Assembly (NCBI GenBank): GCA_036927565.1
Contig: JAYESD010000002.1
Location: 141,181,167-141,245,166 of the forward strand
Direction: 5' to 3'
From: Tuctoria greenei
Taxonomy: Eukaryota > Streptophyta > Magnoliopsida > Poales > Poaceae
Length of the DNA: 64,000 nt
Shown: one piece after another, positions 1 to 11,415 of the stretch
How positions within the stretch are numbered: the first letter of the stretch is position 1
Layout of the letters: every line of letters starts with the position of its first letter
Position numbers and translations under genes: made by a program
Notes under the pieces: generated by a model
The model's database searches: none
The model's input: the letters and a program-made list of their open reading frames with translations, nothing else
Told to the model about the DNA's origin: nothing

Positions 1-605
1 CACTCGTTATGTCTCAAATCGTGTTCTCTTACGTACTAAGCTAGGTAAAATACCATATGAGATCCAGTTTGGACATAAGCCTAGTGTTACACACTTTCGG
101 GTCTTTGGTTGCAAATGCTTTGTTAAGAAACACGGTAATGTTGATAAATTTGAACCTAGATCCGTTGATGGCATGTTTCTTGGTTATCCATCTCATACTA
201 GAGGCTACCGTGTGCTTTTACTTGACACTAACAAAATTGTGGAGACTTGTGAGGTGTCTTTTGATGAAGCTATCCCAGGTACTAGCTCAAATATTGGAGG
301 TCCGGATCCATATCTGCAGGGGGAGAGTATTTTCGTTGAAGATGAGGAAGAAGTGGTGTTGCTGCCCAAAAATTTAGCAGCTAATGACATTGTTCTAGCT
401 CCTGATTTTGATTCTCAACCAGCACCGACGACCACCATTGCTGGTCCAGATCGTCCTAAAGTCACAAGATCATCGATTTGTGATGAACATGAAGAAGAAT
501 CTTGTGAAGTGTCTACTCCCCTCCGAATTCTCAAAAGTCATCCTCCACAACAAATCTTTGGGAGCTTGCACAAACAAGTCACATGGTCCAACTATGATGA
601 GTTCC
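1..605 (+). pseudogene. Ty1/copia polyprotein remnant: integrase C-terminal part and linker
   Basis: One frame is open from base 2 to 613. It reads as the C-terminal side of a copia integrase, with FGCKCFVKK, the VDGMFLGYP block and the FDEA block, which are hallmarks of the plant copia IN core-to-linker region. It then runs into the acidic, low-conservation linker before reverse transcriptase. The element begins upstream of the window. Near 600-606 the frame stops making sense and the end of an RT appears in another frame, so the RT palm with its YVDD catalytic site has been deleted. It is a dead fragment of the element whose 3' LTR follows at 2487. Family assignment is firm; lineage (SIRE/Maximus-like) is inferred from the PPT-like motifs and LTR downstream. 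Confidence 0.85.
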
Positions 606-1541
606 GAATTTGAGATGAGTATGATGGTCGAACTCACATACTTTTTGGGGCTGCAAATCAAGCAAACCAAGGAAGGTACCTTTGTGCATTAAATGAAGTA
701 TACAAGAGACCTTCCCAAGCGCTTCAACATGGAAAAAAGCAAGCCTCTTCGGACACCAATGGCTACAACAACGACACTTGAACATGATGAAGATGGTGAA
801 CCTGTGAATCAAAAAGAATATAGAAGCATGATCGGATCACTTTTGTACCTCACAACATCAAGACCGGACATATAGTTCAGCGTATGTCTTTGTGCACGAT
901 TTCAAGCTTCCCCACATGCTTCACATTGTCAAACCATCAAAAGAATTCTCAGGTACTTACATGGAACTGAAGAATTTGACATTTTTCTTCCTTCTTCCTC
1001 AATCGTTACTTTGAAAGCTTTTTCGAATGTTGATTTTGGGGGTTGTAGGATTGATAGGAAAAGTACTCTGGGTGCTTGTTATTTTCTTGGTAATTCTCTT
1101 GTTGCTTAATCCTCTAAAAAACAAAGTTCAGTTGCACAATCCACACCTGAATCTGAATATGTAGATGCTGCTAGCGCTTGCTCACAAATTCTTTGGATTG
1201 TTCAAACACTTAAGGCCTATGGGGTTGATGTAGATTGTGTTCCACTGTTTTGTGATAACACTTGTTCCATTTGCATTGCTTCAAATCACGTGCAACATGC
1301 GAGAACAAAGCACATTGATATTAGGTATCACTTTCTCCGTGATAATGTTGAGAAAGGAAACATTGTTCTTCACCATGTAGATACCGAACAACAATTGGCT
1401 GATATTTTTACAAAACCTTTGGATATCACTCGTTTTTGTTTCATTCATAGTGAAATAGGGGTTATGCATCCTCATGGCTTAAATTTAGGGGTAGTTTTGA
1501 AACTTGGGAAGTCTATGTGTGAATCTGAAATTAAAATAATA
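606..1541 (+). pseudogene. Ty1/copia polyprotein remnant: RT C-terminus and RNase H
   Basis: A single frame carries the end of the copia RT (ELTYFLGLQIKQ, then PMATTTTLE and the YRSMIGSLLYL block) followed by RNase H (the SSKKQSSVAQS and ESEYV blocks, FCDNTC, then RTKHIDIRYHFLRD and ADIFTKPL). These are classic copia motifs in the correct order. Three in-frame stops interrupt it, at 690-692, 873-875 and 1107-1109, each at a site where family members normally have Gln or Trp codons. The RT catalytic half is absent, so no active polymerase can be made. The frame ends about 1 kb before the 3' LTR, as expected for this lineage. Confidence 0.88.
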
Positions 1542-1544
1542 TGA

Positions 1545-2486
1545 GTATAGTATTTCATACATATATAACTTTGTGATTCCTTTTACATGCTGAAAGTTCT
1601 TACTACATTACTCGTGTTATACATTTTGTAGTTTTTTCCATGACTAGTAATTGGAATAATTACTTACACTAAATCTGATCATAATCAAACTTTCTTGCTG
1701 CTTTGAACTTGTCGCATTATCACAAGTTCTTTTAATTATAAAGAATTAATCAAGTAATCAACTAACATGTTGAGTTTTTATGATCAAATGAAAAAACTGA
1801 GAAAAGATCAAGAGAATATGCATGCATCGCACTTCTTCTTTTGAGATGGCTTATCATTGCACTTAGATATGAACTTGGAAGAAGTTTTGTATGACTAAAA
1901 CCATGTTTTTAAGCTTTTGATTGTAAAATGACATAGGCTTGGCTTGGTTGGATAGAATAAGGAAGATGTGCATATAATCTCTTGCAAATGTCATATGATC
2001 TAAATTTGTTCTTTGAAAAATGAAAATTGTAGCAACAAGTGTCATGCTTTCATATTTTGAAATAGTTAAGTTTAATTGAAAATTACACTTGATATCTATC
2101 ATGGCTTACACTACTTTATGGATTTCATTGATGTGATAGTGTAAGTTACTTAATAGTATGATCTGGATGAGCTTTGTTTTATATGTATGTCTTACAATAT
2201 GCTCATAACAATTGAAATTTCTCTTTTGATCCTTGTTGAATACATTGTCAAAGGGGGAGAAATTGATCACACATTCACAAGTGTTTTGGCACGATTCTTC
2301 TCAGGGGGAGAATTATTGTTTTCTTATCATTTTATTTCTGATTTACAAAGGGGGAGAAATAAGTATATGGGAGAAATATTTGTTTTGAAATTTCTTTCTT
2401 TCTCATTTCATTGTTTTCAAAACTTTTCATAAGACAATGTTCGGATTTTAAGTGGTGTTGCAATGCATTCATCAAGGGGGAGATAG
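1545..2486 (+). other. Noncoding spacer between copia pol and 3' LTR, with repeated PPT-like motifs
   Basis: AT-rich spacer with no convincing coding frame. It contains four copies of a purine block of the form GGGGGAGA, near 2254, 2304, 2348 and 2475. The last one directly precedes the proposed LTR start and is the likely polypurine tract. Multiple GGGGGAG blocks in this spacer are typical of SIRE/Maximus-type copia elements in plants. Confidence 0.6.
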
Positions 2487-2569
2487 TGAGACCTATGTGT
2501 GTTGAATACATTTTCTATGATGATAAAAGTTTTGAATTTTGCCAAAACACCCGTCTCATCAAGGTCCGA

Positions 2570-2995
2570 CTCTACGTCCAAGCTCCTGCAAGGTCCGACG
2601 ATAGGTCCGGCTTGTTTTGGGTAGCTCCTGCAAGGTCTGATGCTAGGTTCGTCTTATGTTGGCTAGGTCCGACTTCTTTGTCTAGGTCCAACTTATTTTG
2701 GATAGGTCCGGCTTGCTGTGGCTAGGATCGACATGTTTTGCTAGGCCCGACGCAAGGTTCATCTAGTTGTGGTTAGCTCCGGCACTAGCTAGGATTGGTA
2801 AGATACTATTTTTGGTAAGATCCGGCATTAGGTCTTACTAGCTTTGGTAAGTTCCAATGTTAGGTCCTACTATTTTTCGTACGATTTGGCGTTAGGTCCT
2901 ACTATCTTTGATAAGTTCCGGCGCTAGGTCCTGCTAGCTTTGGTAAGCTCCGGCTAAAGGTCCGGTTAGTTTTGGCAAGGTCCGGAGCTAGATTG
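2570..2995 (+). repeat. Imperfect GGTCCGRC-type direct repeats in the U3 of LTR A
   Basis: A short motif of the form TAGGTCCGAC or TAGGTCCGGC recurs more than ten times with irregular spacing of about 20-40 bp. It then degenerates into a ladder of ~35-bp units containing TTTGGTAAGNTCCGG (2800-2960). It lies wholly within U3, upstream of the TATA box at 3750, so it may be an enhancer array or simply replication slippage. Confidence 0.6.
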
Positions 2996-3749
2996 CAATG
3001 GTTCTGCTTTTACTTTGAATTGATTCGAACTCCCTTTACATCTATGGAAAGTATGCTTAGTATTCTTTTACTAAGCTTTTGGTGTGTTTTGGTAGTTATG
3101 GTTGTTTGCATCATGGTTATGTGAGGTGCTCACATAAGGTGTTGTGGTTATCAGAACTAACGAGAGTCAAGTCGTGGACTTGTGCTCGGAAGTATTAGTC
3201 ATTTGTTCATGTGCGGGTGTTATTTGAGTTCAAGACATGGCTGGTGACGGGATCCATTGAACTAGTCTTAGGGAGAAGATGAGGTTCAATAACAAAGTTC
3301 GGGAGGAATTGTGGTTGAGTTGATCGGGAGGTCATGCAGCATGTTTGGATCAAGAACAATGCATATGAAGATATCGTGGACGTCGTTGGAAGGTGTTTGC
3401 ATGTGTGCATGGAGTGCATGGACGTGGCAGCATGGTTCCAAGGCGCAATGATGAAAAGTGGACGTAAAGAATTGGTCGGAAAGGTCCAACTGACTGGATT
3501 ATGCCTCAGACTGCGGTTGAGGTGGTTATAGTTTGTTTATGGAAAGTTTCGAGTTTGTTTTGGTTAGATTTTGTGTGGGTTACGAAGTTGAGTTGTTTTA
3601 GGAATTTTTAGGATGTTCCTAAGGTGTTTTGAAGTCTTAAGATTGCTTCTATCTACGTATAGAAGAGTCTTGAGCAGTTATGGAAAGTTTCGGATGAATC
3701 TGAGTAGGAATTGAGTCCTAGTTAGGATCAGGTTGGCCTAAGGGCTGGT

Positions 3750-3757
3750 TATATAAG
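3750..3757 (+). promoter_or_regulatory. TATA box of LTR A
   Basis: TATATAAG, about 65 bp before an AATAAA signal. The same TATATAA core is present in both minus-strand copies of this LTR (near 17845 and 63775), so it is a conserved LTR promoter element. Confidence 0.55.
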
Positions 3758-4374
3758 CAAGGGAGGGCAGAGCTTATGGTGCAAGACTTTAGGTCTGTTC
3801 CTCTTGTGGTTTGATCAATAAAATTCGTAGTTTAAAAGAACTTTTGTGCCTTGTTCGTCCGACTTGTTTTGGTCAAGTCCTTCTCGTCGAGTTTCTGCAC
3901 AGCACTACCATGCTTTGGTAGTTTTATCATAACTGGAGTTTTACAGATCTAATTGACGTGATTCTTTTTGGGTTGTCGTCAAGACTTGATTATCTATCAT
4001 ATGTGACAATTTCACGGTCATTGGATTTGTGGTTTTAGATCTAGACAAGTTTCTTTGTAGTGTTGCAGATCTGTTTTTTATCGGGTAGAACAGTTTGACC
4101 TTCGTTGAATTTTTCGATCGTTACTTGAGTTTTTCTCAACGGTTTTTTGTGATTCTTATTGTCATGTCTTTTTGATTTGATTCTATACAATCTATACTGG
4201 TTTTGTCATGATTTATCAGGTTTAGATTAGTCGCACACATGATTTCTTAACAGATTAATTTTCTATTGAAGGGTTTTTGTTGCTTCCGCTGAAAAAGTTT
4301 TAATCTACCATTCAGCCCCCCCCCCCCCTCTGGAAGCTTTTCACGTGCTCTTCGATCCTACGCATATACTCATT

Positions 4375-5935
4375 ATCACTATCAAAATCCTCATCTTTGA
4401 TGGAACGCAAGGAATTTTTAGATTTAACCTTTCATTGTCCTTCCTTGGCCATAAGGCAAGTGTGGCTTGAGCTTTTCCACTCTCCCTTGTTTGGTAGCAG
4501 AGTCTTCTTCATTGTTGGCTTCTTGATGGTGACGGTTGCCACTCCCGCTTCATCATCAGAGGAGGACTAATTGTTGGAGTCCCACTCCTTGCCAATATGA
4601 GCGTGCCCATGTGATTTTTTCTTCTTGAACATCTTCCTCTCTTGAGGATTCTCATCCTTGATCTTCTTTTTCTTGTCATCTTCCTTGTCGTATGGGCAAT
4701 TCACAATGAAGTGCCCATACCCACCACAGTTGTAGCACGCTCTCCTTGGTCTCGAATTGCTCTTGTCCTTGCTCTTGCTCTCATAGTTTGGCCCTCTTCT
4801 CTTCCTCATCATCCTCTTGAATCTTTTGATGAAGAAGGTCATTTCCTCTTCATCCATGTTGGTGCTTTCCTCTCCTTCACTTTCTTCCTTATTGCTTGAA
4901 GCTTGCACCTATTTGCCTTTGGACTTTGGTGAGGCTTTGATAGCAATGCCTTTCTTCTTGGAGGATGTGATCTTGGCAAGGTCGTTGACATGACGTGCTT
5001 CCATCTCCATCATCTCGTGGTTGATGATCTTGCCAAGCACCACATTCGGAGTCATCTTGTGGAAATTGGGACTCTCGCGGATGAGAGTACAAAGTGTCAC
5101 ATTGCAAGGTATGAAGGCTCTTATCATCCTCTTGACCACTTCATGTTCAGTCCACTTCTTGCATCCGTACGCCCGACTCCTATTGCTAAGAGTCTTGAGT
5201 CGGTTGTACATCTCTTGAGGGGTATCACCATCTTCCATGACGAATCTTCCAAGCTCCCCCTCGATCACCTCAATCTTGGCTTCCCTCACGGACCGGCTGC
5301 CTTCATGTGAAATCTTGAGGGTGACCCAAATTTCCTTGGCTTGCTCCAACCTATCTATTTTGTTGAATTCTTCTTGGTTCAAGGCTGAGTTGAGCACGAC
5401 AGCCGCTTGAGCATTGCGGTGAATGAGTTATTCTTGTTTTGGGGTCTGCTCTTCGTCGTCCACGGGGATATCTATACCTATGCAAACAACATGCCAAAGT
5501 GTAGGATTGAGAGAAATAAGATGCAATTTCATGTTGTGTTTCCACATAGTGTAGTTAGTCTCATCAAAGTGTGGAGCTTTCCCCATTGGAATAGAAAGGT
5601 AGTTTGAATGTGAATTGAGGCACTCATAGTTGAAAGGATATCGCGTGTAGTCCTATTTGGGCTTCTTGAGCTTCTTCTCCTTCTGAAGCCTTCTCCTCCT
5701 CTTGGCCTCGTCTCTTGCTTTTTGAAGAAGGTCCGCAGGGCACTTCATTTTTTCATCTTCATCTTCAGTTTGGCAATAGAACGGAGGAGGCTTTGGCTTG
5801 TCCTTGGAGGTGTCACAAGTCTTGTCGTGCAAAGGATTAAATCCTTGTCCTCCGTGTGGCTGTTCTCGCCCGTGCCAATGGTGTTGATGATAGGAATCTC
5901 CTTCTCACTATTTTCCCCATCTCCTCTCTAAGCGG
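4375..5935 (-). pseudogene. Copia gag (type B element), broken
   Basis: Reading the minus strand downward from about 5935, the frame shows a Lys/Arg-rich lead (5720-5690), then a gag N-terminal region with HFDETNYTMWKHNM (about 5570). A UBN2-type capsid domain follows (the LEQAKEIWVTL and MYNRLKTLSNR blocks, 5350-5180), then a zinc knuckle CYNCGGYGHFIVNC (4737-4696) and a Lys-rich tail ending with a TCLMAKEG block (4460-4440). These are in the usual order for SIRE-like copia gag, an RNA-packaging capsid protein. In-frame stops occur near 5430, at 4909 and at 4567. No pol follows: the sequence runs straight into the end of LTR A at 4364, so the rest of this element is missing. Confidence 0.82.
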
Positions 5936-5956
5936 TTAAGCTTTTGGGAGAGTTAG

Positions 5957-5968
5957 ACTCTGATACCA
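5957..5968 (-). other. Primer-binding site (initiator Met-tRNA type) of the type-B copia element
   Basis: The minus strand reads TGGTATCAGAGT, the standard plant copia primer-binding site complementary to the 3' end of initiator methionine tRNA, with one change at its last base. It lies between LTR B and the gag remnant, which fixes the element orientation as minus. Confidence 0.8.
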
Positions 5969-5974
5969 ATTAAA

Positions 5975-7615
5975 AGTTGCCTAGAGGGCGGTGAATAGGC
6001 GGATAACATGAAATTTAACTCAATAAAAGCTAATAAAATTACAGAGTGCGGACTAGTCCAATCAGGATGATAAACATGACCAAAGGTTAGATTTTTATAC
6101 GATCTAACGAACTTAACTTGATGAAACGTAAAGTGTATGAACCTAACAATCTAGTAGATAGTGTGCACGAAGTAAAAGCAACTAGTTTGAGGCGGATCAC
6201 AAGATTGAGATGAAGAACGTAAGTAGCCCTAACTTGATCTAGCGAAGAACGAGGAAGTCAAATCAAAGACACAAGACACAGAATTTATCTCGTGGTTCAA
6301 CCCCACAAAGGAGCCTACATCCACGTTAAGGATGCCCACGAAAGGCAGGGTTTCTCTCAACCCTTTCCTCACTTAGCCACCATGAAGGCCGACTATTCTT
6401 CCACTAATTCACAAGGGTAATAACAAAATTCATGGGGCAACTCACAACCTGAGGCTCCCACAAGTTTACAACTCGAAAAGATCGAAGATCAACACCCATA
6501 AGAACTCAAATAAATCAGGCAAACCGAGAGAATCAACCAAAAGCTCAAGATCAAGCAAATCCTTCTCTCCTACTTTCCACAGCTCACAAATCCTCAAGAA
6601 TCGCTCTTAGGACTCCAAGAATGGTTGAGAGGGGGCTAGGATGGCTCTAGGAAAGTTGTGGTGGTGCTAGGGTTCGAGAGAGGACCTTTGGAGGCTAGGG
6701 GATCCCTTTTTATAGGGATTCCAACAAGTAGTCGTTGCCACAAGAAAAAGTGCGGACTAGTCCGACATTTGATCCCGGACTAGTCCGGCCTGTGGGGGCT
6801 AGTGATGTCACCCCTGACCAACTACAAAGTCCCATATCACCTTTTGAATTAAAACAATCACCAAACCACAGACTAGTCCGTCCTATAACGGACTAGTTCG
6901 ATGTCACACAAAACTGTTTGTTCCGATTGAGAATGGACCAGTCTGGCACACCGAACTAGTCCGGCCCATGAGGGCAGACAAGTCCGGCCTTGCAGGACTT
7001 AGTCCCAGCAGCTACCACCAAGTCCACAATGGACTAGTCTGTTAAGGAATGGACTAGTCTGATCTCAGTCAGGAACTACTTTTTCGGACTGAAATGGACT
7101 AGTCTATCAGAGAGGACTAGTCCGGCCCCCCAGGGTGGACTATTTCGATCCTTCAGGACTTAGTCCCAGAAGGACACAGACACACTCACCAAAGACTAGT
7201 CTGTCCCCAGATGGACAAGTCCGAACTCAGACAAAGACTCTTGGTCCGCCTAACATCGGATCGGTCCGATGTGGCCGGACTAGTCCGACCTTCCAGCCCG
7301 GACAAGTCCGACCCTGTCCTTAGGGCCGCCTCAACTTGTCTTTCAATCTGGTCTAGCTTGGACTATGAGCTCTTAGGAGATTCTAAAAATTTTAACTCAT
7401 TGAACACACTCAAGCTAAGTAGCTAAACTCGACACAAAGAATTTAAAAGCCCAAATTCCATACTTCGAGTTCTTCACATTTTTCTTCTCTTTTTCATTTT
7501 TTTGAGTGCACCCAATGTTGTCCATCTTCCAATCACCTGTGCTTACACTTGCAAAGCTCATTAGTCCCTTAAGTGTTGTCATTAATCATCAAAACCCGCG
7601 TGGATTAGCTTAGAT
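5975..7615 (-). repeat. 5' LTR (type B) of the minus-strand copia fragment
   Basis: Begins next to the primer-binding site with the terminal block (plus strand) GCCTAGAGGGCGGTGAATAG, which is repeated at 18238. The upper border near 7615 is approximate: sequence around 7585-7605 reads, on the minus strand, like the TTTTGATGATTAATGACAAC start typical of such LTRs. A TATA box on the minus strand (TATAAAAA) is at 6707-6714. The U3 part is packed with CGGACTAGTCCG-like palindromes. Confidence 0.65.
6745..7325. repeat. Array of CGGACTAGTCCG palindromes in U3 of LTR B
   Basis: About a dozen perfect or slightly changed copies of the 12-bp palindrome lie at irregular 20-90 bp spacing, alternating with ACAAGTCCGRCC variants. 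Related copies occur downstream in the same LTR (near 6050) and in the partial LTR B at 18328-18355, so the motif belongs to the LTR family. Each palindrome contains an SpeI-type ACTAGT core. Confidence 0.75.
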
Positions 7616-8395
7616 GCAGTATCACTGGTTGTTTTTTGTTGTCATTTGCTCGAGCAACCAACAGAGAAGGTTCGCAAGAAGTCACACTCGTGTCAAGTTA
7701 GTTTGAACTGTTAATCAATTATCTCACCCTACTTAGTATATTAGCCGTCGGCCGTCTAGGAAGCTGTCGAGGGCACCATTGCGTTCCTGATGTTCTGAGC
7801 CATTCCACAACTGTCAAGCTTCATCAAGGTTCACAAGGATCTGTAATAGCTGTTACACAACTTCGTTCATCATTTCATTCACTGTCCTCATCACATTTAC
7901 CTTTTTTCCATATATACCTAAGTGTGGCAGTAGCTAGGTTTCAGTTTAATTCGTTGTACACCATCAACAAGGCTTTATTCTAATTAAAAGTTATACTCCT
8001 CATTCCCTTGCACATCGTCTGGAACAAGAACCCAAGAAAACGATCGACGGGTGATGAAGAATGTCGAGTTTTCCTCGCCTCCTTTTGGAACAACCACCAT
8101 CGCCGTTGAGCTCTATGCTCTAGCCATTTTTGCACCCATTGTGGTACAATTCCAAGTTTCTCGTGCATCACTAGTGTTGCACAACATCCTGGCGCATCAA
8201 ATGGGTATCTCCCGAGTAAGAACGACGATGAGCACGCAAGCCATCGGCTGTCGCCGTCGGGTAGCTAGGCTCCGACCATCATCAAAGCTGGCTGAGTGGT
8301 CTAACGTGTTGCACACGTCCAGTTCGACACAGGCAGCGAGTTAGGGCTCAGCGGATGACCTAGATCGCGGTGACATAGCCGGAGGTTATGGGCAT
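7616..8395. other. Unassigned sequence between the type-B copia LTR and the gypsy LTR
   Basis: I recognise no protein or repeat family here. A 97-codon open frame at 8051-8344 (plus) has no familiar motif. Near 8288-8330 there are weak matches to tRNA-type internal promoter boxes (TGGCTGAGTGGT, then AGTTCGACAC 33 bp later), as could be seen in a SINE fragment, but no tRNA fold is evident. Confidence 0.4.
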
Positions 8396-9491
8396 TGTCG
8401 GTACTCCGCGAATAGGGTACCCTCGCACACAAGCTCAAACTACCAAGGTACGTTCAGTGGTGCCACGTGTCCAGAAGGCGCTGGACCCAGGCCTTCCTCA
8501 AGTATGGGATCCAGTGCTGCCACGTAGACCACAAAGATGAGACCAGGCTTCCTCAGAGTGATGGGCTCTCAAGGTGCCACGTGTTCGGGTGGGACCTCTT
8601 CCTACTATAGGACGAGGTTCGACACAACCACGTGGCTCGAAGCACCAGGCCGGACGTCTCCCGCAGAGAAGGGCTCCTGAGGTGCCACGTACCCAGAAGG
8701 GCTCGGAGCTGCCATGTGTCATGAAGGGACACGGAGCCGCCACATGCCCCGAAGGGCTCTGGAGCTGCCACATGCCACGAAAACCAAGCCTGACCTCCCC
8801 CGGCGGAGGCCAGCCCCGAAGCTGCCATGTGTCCCGCGACTCTCCTTTGGCGGTGAAGTGAGGGATATAAGGGGTGGTGCACCCTGTCTATATCAAGCAT
8901 TGAAGACAGGCACCCACCATCGGTAGGTAACGCGGAGCATGCCAATGGTCAGAGACCGCTGCACCCAATCACATCACAGTGAAGACACCACAAGCCTACC
9001 CTACCCTGCCAAGTGGGTACCTTGGGGTGACCAGATAGATGGACAGGACATCCCTTGACACCATCAGCGACTGCACATGGGCTACTGGCAACTGAGGTAG
9101 CAAGACGGCAAGTCATCAAAACCTTAGCCAGAGGAACCTTATGGGAGAAGCCATAGATCTTAAAGATAAGATCACCCCGGGGCCACCTGTCGGGCCCTAG
9201 ACCCCACTTGTAAGGCGTCTGGCCTTGTCTATAAAAGGACCAGACCGCCACCATTACAAAGGATCCACGATCAAACATCAAATCTCCAACACACACACAT
9301 ACACACCAGCAATACAACCTCACTGTGGAGTAGGGTGTTACACTCTTTGCGGCCCAAACCACGTAAAAATCACAGTCTCATACTCTCATACGCACGACCA
9401 CTAGATTGAGAACTAAGCCCTGCCGATCAAAGAACCTCTGCGGGCTACTCCTTAGCAGATTTGGGGGAAGTGTCGCTTTAAAACTTTGACA
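8396..9491 (+). repeat. 5' LTR of a Ty3/gypsy element
   Basis: Starts TGTCGGTACTCCGCG and ends at ACA, directly followed by TTTGGCGCGCCAGGTAGGGG (from 9492), the well-known junction of many grass gypsy LTRs with their primer-binding region. A TATA box (TATAAAAGGA) lies at 9230-9239. The U3 part (8560-8830) contains tandem-like units of GCTGCCACATG plus a CCCGAAGGG block. No 3' LTR is visible, so only the left part of the element is preserved. Confidence 0.8.
9230..9239 (+). promoter_or_regulatory. TATA box of the gypsy LTR
   Basis: TATAAAAGGA sits about 260 bp before the LTR end, in the position expected of the retrotransposon promoter. Confidence 0.6.
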
Positions 9492-9511
9492 TTTGGCGCG
9501 CCAGGTAGGGG
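9492..9511 (+). other. Gypsy primer-binding region
   Basis: TTTGGCGCGCCAGGTAGGGG immediately follows the LTR terminus. This block marks the start of the internal region in many grass gypsy elements; the exact primer tRNA is not assigned here. Confidence 0.65.
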
Positions 9512-9548
9512 CTTTTTCCCTCAAAAAATTGGTTGCGCTTTCATCGCA

Positions 9549-10275
9549 ATGGCAAGCATCAAGCTTGAGAGCGGTGGCAAGAGCAGGCCGCAAAAGGTCT
9601 ACCAGCGGGTCATCAAATACGTGGAGATGGAGTTCCAAAAGCCTGAATGGGCCGTTGAAACGGTCCACCAGGCTGAGAACCTCGACCCCAACGGCGACCA
9701 CAAGCGTCGCAAAGCACTCAACATCATATGTGGAGGATCTTGGGAACCCACATCCCGGATCGCGGTCAAGACCTCGTGCCGAGCGATAACATGACTACAC
9801 TATACTAACGCACTGATGCTGCACCACCGATGGACGAAGACGCCGATAAGATTCGATGCATCCGACTGTCGCGAGAACATGTCGAGAGTCGGTCTTCTTC
9901 CCTTCCTCTTCGCCCCCACCATCACCAATGTCAAGTTATACCACGTCCTGAGAGATGGTGGGACCGGCCTCAATCTCATTAGCTGTGCGGCCTTCAACAA
10001 GCTGAAGATCCCTGAGTACAGGCTCACCCCATCGAGATCATTCTGGGGGATAGGGCCAGGGAAGATTATCTCGTGCGTCAATATCCACCTCCGGGTGACT
10101 TTCGGAACGCCCGAGAACTTCAGCACGGAGAATATCCTATTTGACATCGCGGAGGTTAGCCTTCTCTACAACGCCATTATCGATAGGCCAACTCTGTGCC
10201 GATTCTTGGCTGCAGTCCACTACGGCTACCTCGTCCTCAAGGTGTCGACTCCCTCTGGCGTCCTCAAGATCTGAG
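9549..10275 (+). pseudogene. Gypsy gag remnant and retropepsin-like protease
   Basis: After about 80 codons with no firm gag motif (9549-9790), a frame from about 9860 to 10274 reads as a retroviral-type aspartic protease. It has VLRDGGTGLNLIS (active-site motif DGGT near 9954) followed by the VTFGTPENF, YNAIIDRPTL and HYGYLVLKV blocks, all familiar from gypsy polyproteins of this lineage, where the middle block is normally AIIGRP. Most of gag, including any zinc knuckle, is missing: the LTR is only about 0.4 kb from the protease. The deleted interval lies somewhere near 9790. Confidence 0.75.
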
Positions 10276-10559
10276 GAGATCACAAAGCAGCAGTGTCTGC
10301 TTTGGAGGAGCTATGAGCACTAGCGACAGCCCCAACACCTACCTCGGGCGATGCTGGACCATGTAAGCCTTCACCAAGCCCGCGCGAGCGTGGCTACGTC
10401 GCTGCACCATGGGTGTAGCCCTCCAACAACGACGACGTACCCATCAAGGTTATCCAGATTGGCTCCGATGCTGCCCAGACCACCCACGTTGCGGGTAGTC
10501 TAGACAGCAAACAGGAATCAACACTCATCGCTTTCCCGATAGCTAATGTTGACGTGTTT

Positions 10560-11415
10560 GCCTGGCAACCGTCTCAGATGCCCAGCATCCCAGGGAGGTG
10601 ATCAAGCACCACCTGAAGAGCTACCCCGATGCCTGGTCGGCACAGTAGAGGCCACGAAAGCAGTCCGTCGAGTGGCAAAACTTCATTCGTGGAGAGATCA
10701 AGAAGCTGCTCAATGCCAGCTTCATTCGGGTGGTCCATCAGCCTAGGTGGCTGGCCAATCCTGTCGTCATCCCTAAAGCTGGTGGGAAGCTTCGGATGTG
10801 CATCGACTACAATCTCAATAAGGCATGTCCTAAAGATCCTTTCCCTCTCCCTAGGATAGATAAAATCATGATTCAACCTCGAGATGTGACATGCTCTACT
10901 TTCTAGACGCTTACTCAGGGTTCCACCAAATCCCCATGTCTAGAGGACGAAGATCATACTGCATTTATAAATGTAGATGGCCTGCTGCTATGTCTCCATG
11001 ACTTATGGCCTTAAGAATGCTCTCCCTACTTTTGTACGTGTCATGCATAAAACATTTGGGGACCTCATTTTGGACCTGGTAGAGGTGTACGTCGACGATA
11101 TCGTTGTCAAAATCCAAACACATACATCATTATTAGACAACCTCGCCCTAGACTTCGATAGATTACGAACAATACGCAATGAAGCTAAACCCAGACAAGT
11201 GGATGTTTGGGGTCAAATTCGGGAAACTCCTTGGTTTCTTGGTCTCACACCAGGGGATCGAGGCAAACCCGAAGAATATCAAGGCAGTAGAGTTGATTCA
11301 GCCTCCAGCCTGCGTCAAGGACATGCAGAAGCTTGAAGGTTGCTTGGAAGCGCTCAGTCGGTTTGTCTCTAGACTGGTTGAACGAGTGCTCCCGTTCTTC
11401 AAACTGCTGCGCTAG
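10560..11415 (+). pseudogene. Gypsy reverse transcriptase, multiply frameshifted
   Basis: RT blocks appear in order but in different frames. EIKKLLNASFIR, then VVIPKAGGKLRMCIDYNLNK (10755-10830), then SGFHQIPMS (10917-10940), then TYGLKNALPTFVRVMHK (11000-11050). The catalytic motif VYVDDIVVK follows (YVDD at 11088-11099), and then the thumb/connection region with LNPDKWMFGV and LGFLVSHQGIEANPKNI (11180-11290). The catalytic Asp pair is still encoded, but stops and frameshifts (for example near 10650, 10900 and 11150) prevent a continuous product. Confidence 0.88.

Larger units (their letters stand above)
2487..4364 (+). repeat. 3' LTR (type A) of the plus-strand copia element
   Basis: Starts TG just after the purine tract near 2475 and ends near 4361-4364 after the conserved block CACGTGCTCTTCGATCC. 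The 3' half is matched, on the opposite strand, at 17250-18230 and 63178-64000, which identifies it as one LTR family. A TATA box (TATATAAG) lies at 3750-3757 and an AATAAA signal at 3817-3822, fitting the U3-R-U5 order. A run of about 14 C lies near 4315-4329 in U5. The left border is inferred from the PPT and the TG, because no second complete copy is visible to confirm it. Confidence 0.75.

Noticed and set aside
8288..8331. tRNA-like A and B boxes
   Set aside because: The A box is good (TGGCTGAGTGGT) but the B box is poor (AGTTCGACAC), no acceptor stem or anticodon arm forms, and no SINE tail was seen.
9378..9701. Minus-strand frame of about 107 codons across the gypsy LTR end
   Set aside because: It is antisense to the primer-binding region and gag remnant and is explained by the gypsy element.
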